Assembly (NCBI RefSeq): GCF_020283565.1
Contig: NC_060060.1
Span: 71,471,257 to 71,535,256 of the forward strand
Direction: 5' to 3'
Length of the DNA stretch: 64,000 nt
Source: Trifolium pratense
Lineage: Eukaryota; Streptophyta; Magnoliopsida; Fabales; Fabaceae
A program made the position numbers and the translations under genes. The first letter of the stretch is position 1, and every line of letters begins with the position of its first letter. Positions 59,282 through 64,000 of this stretch are shown here, piece after piece. The notes beneath the pieces were generated by a model that worked only from the letters and a program-made list of their open reading frames with translations, searched no databases and was not told where the DNA came from.

Positions 59282-62225
59282 TTCCTTTGATAATATGACA
59301 CCAGCAGCAAATATCTTTTTGCCAAGAGGTTGGAATATGCTCATTTGCATGCAACTTCCATTGATACTTATGTTTGTGGGAGTCACTGAGATTGTGTAAG
59401 GGATCAGAGCTAGCAACTTTGGTGTGAAAGTGGATCTTGTAAGTAAGTTTCTGTTTGGTTAGAAGCAGCAACCAGTTTTAATCCTTCAATTGTATCATGA
59501 AAACTGGTCAGGATTTTTTATGGATGTAGCTAATAGGTGAAAGGGTGCTATTTTATAGTTTAATTTAATTTCATATATTAATTGTTTCTACCAATAAAAT
59601 ATCACATGACATCACAAAGATGGAACCTTGTAACTTAATTTCTTATAACAATGGGTTTGTCTTTGTCCATTGCCGTTGAGGATGGGTCCCTAATACTACA
59701 ATTGCATGCACCTCAATTATTACTCTGTTTTTGTGTCCAATTAAAATCGGTTGTTGTTTGTTGTAGAGACAATGATGTATAACACATAAAGAAAACAAAA
59801 CTACGTATAGAGAAATTTATTGGATGTATTGGATTAAAAAGAATTTGATGTATATTTTGTATGAATTAATGTATGTGTGTATGCAAGTTCCTAATAAGGA
59901 ATGAAATACTAAATAATTAATACACAATGAGACATTCTTATAATTGAAAGTTGGGTCTAATTCAACCCAATAAAATCGGCCTGTAAGGTGAGAATTATCC
60001 TTACTTTTTTTTCACTAAGAGAATTATTCTTACTTATAAACACATATTCATGTCATCCCACAACTGATGTGAAACTTCTTAATAGACATAATACTTGTGC
60101 AAAAGTTTAGTTAAAAAAAAAAATACTGTGCAAAATACTCATTAGTGTAGAGTTTCTTAGCTTAATAGGGTTTATCTCTATCATTTTGCATAAAACAATG
60201 TGATCTAATCTTGGCTATAGGATGAAGAAAATTCGTTGTAAAACGTTGTAAAACAATGTTGGGCTCCCATGTGACATGTCCTATCATTTAATCCGATATT
60301 TTTAAACTCCTTATAAGTTATAATCAATATTATTGTGATCTAAAAACCCTTTACTAAGACTCATGTTGCAATTGGTGTGTCACTTTTCAATCTAGATAAA
60401 CTATTTTCTTTACTAATTAGTAAAACTAAGTGCATGGCCTTTTTGTATATGTTTTAATGACAACAACAAAATTTATGAAATAATAAATGATAAGATTTAT
60501 AAATAGTGAGATCTATTAATATTTGCACTTTAGTTTTTGTCTAAAGAATTAGAATCACATGAGTGGAAGCTTGAAGCCACCCATCAAAAAGTGCATTGCA
60601 TATAGTCACCGATGAAAAATTCATAGCAGCATAAAAAAATTACAACACTATAGTATCACAAGCTTCATGATGATATCAAAAGACTATTTATTGAAATTAT
60701 AAGATGATTATTTAAAGATTCAAGAAAGAAGAAGAACGCCAGAAAGAGTTACAGATACATTTTACGTTGATCTTTAAATCATATCTAAAAGAGATTAGGC
60801 AAAATACATAAGATTTCATTCAAGAGAATGATTGTGCACCTTCAGAATACATTTGTGCCTAAACTAAAACATCTCAAAGATACTTAATGGAAAAGAAATG
60901 TGTGCAAGCAGCACCAAGATCAGGAGGGTTCCAGAGAGTGTTTGAGAGGAGCGTCCGCACAGGACACCACAATTTTAGGGGCACCAATTTTTTTCCACTT
61001 AGTGTGTGTTTATGTGCGTGTGGACAATCGTGTGTGCGTGCGTACAATCATGTGTGCGTGCGTCCGTGTGTTAAAATAAATAAATTTAATAATTATTAAA
61101 CTAAAGTTTAAAATAAACTTAGACTTTTATGATCTTGATAATAAAATCTATTTGAAGAATTAAAAGTTATCAGAGAGATTTTAACAATTAAAAGTATAAT
61201 CTTAACTTTTCTTTCACATTATATATTTTTATATGACTTATAAAATAAATGGGACACCAAAATTATAACTTGCATAGGGAACCCAAAATCTCAGGGACGG
61301 CTCTAGTGGCAGAATATATGAGATTGTTGAAGTTGATGGCAGATCATTTGAGATAAGAGATTCTTCACTGCGGATGATGAAATCATTCTGAGAATTCGTT
61401 TAGCCTAAGAGAATGTATTAAATTAAACATGTTTTATGACGGCAATAAGAGTCAAGCTATCTTGGCCGCCGTAAATCCCGACTTCAAATCCACCGATTTC
61501 TTCACCATTTTACTTTAAATCAACTCGCATAAACAACTTCAAACCCACTTGATTTCTTCACCATTTTACTTTAAATCAACTCCCAAATAAGAGATTATAG
61601 TTCAATTCTTAGGTTCATTTTTCATCACTTGTCAGCTGGCCCAATTGCTTCTCATGATACGTGAATAATAAAACTATAAAAGGTAGTAGTAAATGGAATT
61701 TGTCCTTTGGCTTGAGAAAATTTTACTGTGTGGGCCCATTTCCAGAAAATATTGTGGACTTAATTCTATATTTGGTCCTTAAGTTTATTTTAAATTTTAG
61801 TTTGGTCCCATATATTTAAATAATTTTAAATTGGTCTCTTATGTTACTTATGTTAATTTTTTGTATTTTTCGTTAAATTTTGACTTAATTTCATCTAATT
61901 TTCTATTAAATTTTGAGTAAACTCGCAGCATCCAAGTTAATAGCATAAAACGGCATACTCATGCCTACAAATAATGTGATAAATTAAAGTAACCAGAATA
62001 CCTATGCCTCCGGATCTGCATCATTGACGAACTTAATCACCGTGTGAATCAGTAATTGACTGAGGTTGATCTGCCAATTCAATCAAACGAACACCGCAAC
62101 AAGACAGGAATACAAACACTGCACAAAGACGAGACGACGAAATCACAAAAAAAACATACAAAAGAAAATTTAATCTATGTGAAAATCACCTATTTAGATT
62201 AAAGCAAATAGAAAAAAGATGTAAA
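59282..62225. other. Gene-free stretch
   Basis: AT-rich with short GT-rich sequence (GTGTGCGTGCGTACAATCAT-type duplication near 61,030-61,065). The phrase TCTTCACCATTTTACTTTAA with AATCAACTC occurs twice near 61,498-61,580. GGTCCTTAAG/GGTCCC phrases (61,770-61,850) recall MITE arms. No exons were recognised. Confidence 0.45.
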
Positions 62226-62262
62226 GGGGTGATTTTGGGTAAAAAAGACCCAAAATCACCCC
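62226..62262. repeat. Perfect 15-bp inverted repeat
   Basis: GGGGTGATTTTGGGT, a 7-base A-rich loop, then its exact inverse. It lies in unidentified, probably transposon-derived sequence (about 61,920-62,560). Confidence 0.9.
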
Positions 62263-62910
62263 ATTTTTTATGAAAGGAAGAGAAGAAAACTTAGAGAGAC
62301 GGAGGAGCTTGTCTCTCTAAAAGAATTAGGGCCGACTCAATTTGATTAGCAATGTATTTGTTGATTTGTGAGTAAGAGAAAGTGGGTAACTGTGATGATG
62401 GTGGTGGTTGCGAAGACTCTCTCCTCCAATGATGAGTGCGCACTATCATTTCATTTTTATGAGACACTGTTTATATTAATTAAAAAAATTGAGATTTACA
62501 CGGACTGTCTACAGTAAATAAATCTGCAGTGAATAATTCAATGCAGATGATCCGGCCCTTTTAAATAGGGAGGGATGTTGATATATATGGTCATTGTTCC
62601 ACTTCCATGGATTGAATATTCAAACTAGAAAACAAAACGTTCTAGTGGTTTCTTCTAAAGCTAGGTTTATGTCATCAATCATGTACAATGTAGGTTCATT
62701 TGTGATAGATTGAGTTATGAAGAAGCAAAATAAGGTTATCCTTTCAACTTTCCTTTCATTTAGTCATTTAGCAATTTTAAGGTTAATAGATATAAGTGGG
62801 CTTGGGTTAGGAGATACTTTTCTTTTTCATTGGGCCAAATAAAAATTACTACTAAAACCAACTGATACTTATTTTTTTTTTTACCATTATTAGTAACTTG
62901 GTTATTACGA

Positions 62911-63065
62911 GCAACACACTTTTTAACAAACACACTCTCTTCTATTGGTTAAAATTTATATGGGTCCCATAAAAATTATATAGGTCCACATTTTTTTATG
63001 GGACCCATGTGAATTTCAACCAATAAAAGAGTGTGTTGGAGTGTGTTTGTTAAAGAGTGTGTTGC
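62911..63065. mobile_element. Short foldback MITE
   Basis: Ends GCAACACACTTTTTAACAAA and, reverse-complemented, GCAACACACTCTTTAACAAA. The arms pair for about 70 bp including ATGGGTCCCATAAAAA / TTTTTTATGGGACCCAT. Target duplication not resolved. Confidence 0.85.
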
Positions 63066-63415
63066 TAGCATTATTCTTACATGTAATATTAGTATTCTTA
63101 CATGTAATATTAGTATTTGCTTAAAAAAAATGTAATATTAGTATCATGTATAAAGGTTACATAAGAATTAAATGTACCAAACGAAATACTAAAGAGTATA
63201 AAATACTTAATAATGTGAAATTAATATATTTTAGTAGTATAAAACTATCAATAGTATGTAGTTATTTGTTTAATATTATTTTATGTCTTATAAAAAATAC
63301 AAAAATATAAAACTAATTAAAAACGGTCTGACCCGGTAAGCACGCCGGTTTAATGACCGGTCCGGTTCTGATTACCGTGATATAACCTCAACATATAAAA
63401 TAAAAGGTAACTAGT

Positions 63416-64000
63416 CTAATCGGATTTAACGGTCATCGAAGCAACATTTAAATTACCCAATGAAGCAAAAGATTGAAAATAATCTTTCCCAATTTTGGTG
63501 TCAGACAAAGTCTTGGGGCAGAAGATTGAAAATACTCTAATAATCGAGAAAAATTGGTACCTTTTATGAAGCAAAAGACACCAATGCTAATTATGCAATT
63601 TTCCTCTTTCATATCAAGTTTAATTCTCAATGCAACCTGTTATAAAACAACGCAGATTAGTACATGTTAAATTTTAAAGTTGAAATAAATCAAAAATGGA
63701 AACAAAAAAGAAATGAACTTGCCTTGATAAGTGGATTAAACTGTCATCGAGATAATATTTATCATCTCAGTTTATACATCGAATAGCAATTGAACTTAAT
63801 GGTCGTGAAGACAACAATTAACCATTTCATACTTTATTAAGCCAATAGCAATTAGACTTAAACTCATATAGACAACATTTAATTATCCTCAGATAATTTA
63901 CATAGCCATTAGCAATTGGACTTAAGCGTCATCGAGGCAACCATAACCATATCAAAATAGCAATTGCACTTAAAGGTCATCGAACCAACATTTAACCATC
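63416..64000. repeat. Degenerate repeats running off the right edge
   Basis: A ~45-base core like TAGCAATTGRACTTAA-NN-GTCATCGARGCAACA-TTTAACCAT recurs at about 63,416 (partial), 63,728, 63,783, 63,846, 63,908 and 63,957. Spacers vary (about 50-65 bp; a 250-bp gap after the first). The array continues beyond the window. Confidence 0.8.

Noticed and set aside
59166..59399. Small intact MTP-like gene of 77 codons
   Set aside because: Only the first ~37 codons match MTP1's cytosolic domain, with a stop just upstream and no membrane spans; treated as a pseudogene fragment.
60887..61099. Cys-rich 70-codon frame
   Set aside because: The cysteines come from a GTGTGCGTGCGT simple repeat; no signal peptide or conserved spacing.
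63416..64000. Possible CRISPR-like array at the right edge
   Set aside because: Repeats are degenerate, spacing is irregular, no cas genes, and the genome is clearly that of a plant.

Overview
The window reads as AT-rich nuclear DNA of a flowering plant. Genes are short exons with GT/AG introns, and they are separated by long stretches of transposon debris. Protein families and the repeat types point to a legume, possibly the Medicago/Trifolium/Pisum group, but the species is inferred and not shown directly. Exon models below were built by hand from splice signals and reading-frame continuity.

Left part (1-9.5 kb): the 3' seven exons of an ERGIC/Erv41-type ER-Golgi cargo receptor (+ strand, start lies left of the window), facing a complete eight-exon RING-CH (MARCH-like) membrane E3 ubiquitin ligase (- strand). 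From 9.5 to 15.6 kb there are only MITEs, a long AAT microsatellite and duplicated non-coding sequence. An intronless VQ-motif regulator of the VQ22/JAV1 type lies at 15.9-16.6 kb.

Middle (16.6-41 kb): a mostly gene-free stretch, an orphan first exon at 21.7 kb, and a complete eight-exon choline-phosphate cytidylyltransferase (- strand, 22.6-25.4 kb). A nested transposon follows: a non-autonomous copia-type element with identical LTRs inside a Mutator-like MITE, which itself lies between short direct repeats. Next is a five-coding-exon gene (34.0-37.5 kb) that resembles the C-terminal half of plant PWWP-domain (PDP) proteins but has no PWWP domain. Its 5' part contains a unit of about 525 bp repeated three times. 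Three Mutator-like MITEs, two of them nested, and a TRIM element close this part.

Right part (41-64 kb): a young, nearly intact Ty1/copia element (41,254-47,806) split in its gag region by a 1,995-bp solo LTR. Then comes a tandem pair of ZIP metal-transporter genes (48.5-52.9 and 56.6-58.5 kb). Both have perfect zinc-deficiency response elements in their promoters, and the first has two Harbinger-like insertions in intron 2. Just downstream lies an inverted duplication of a fragment of an MTP1-type zinc exporter gene. The two ZIP genes import Zn/Fe and the inverted fragment derives from a vacuolar Zn exporter, so this corner is linked to zinc homeostasis. The last 4.5 kb holds only repeats.

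No rRNA, tRNA, CRISPR or bacterial-type features were seen.
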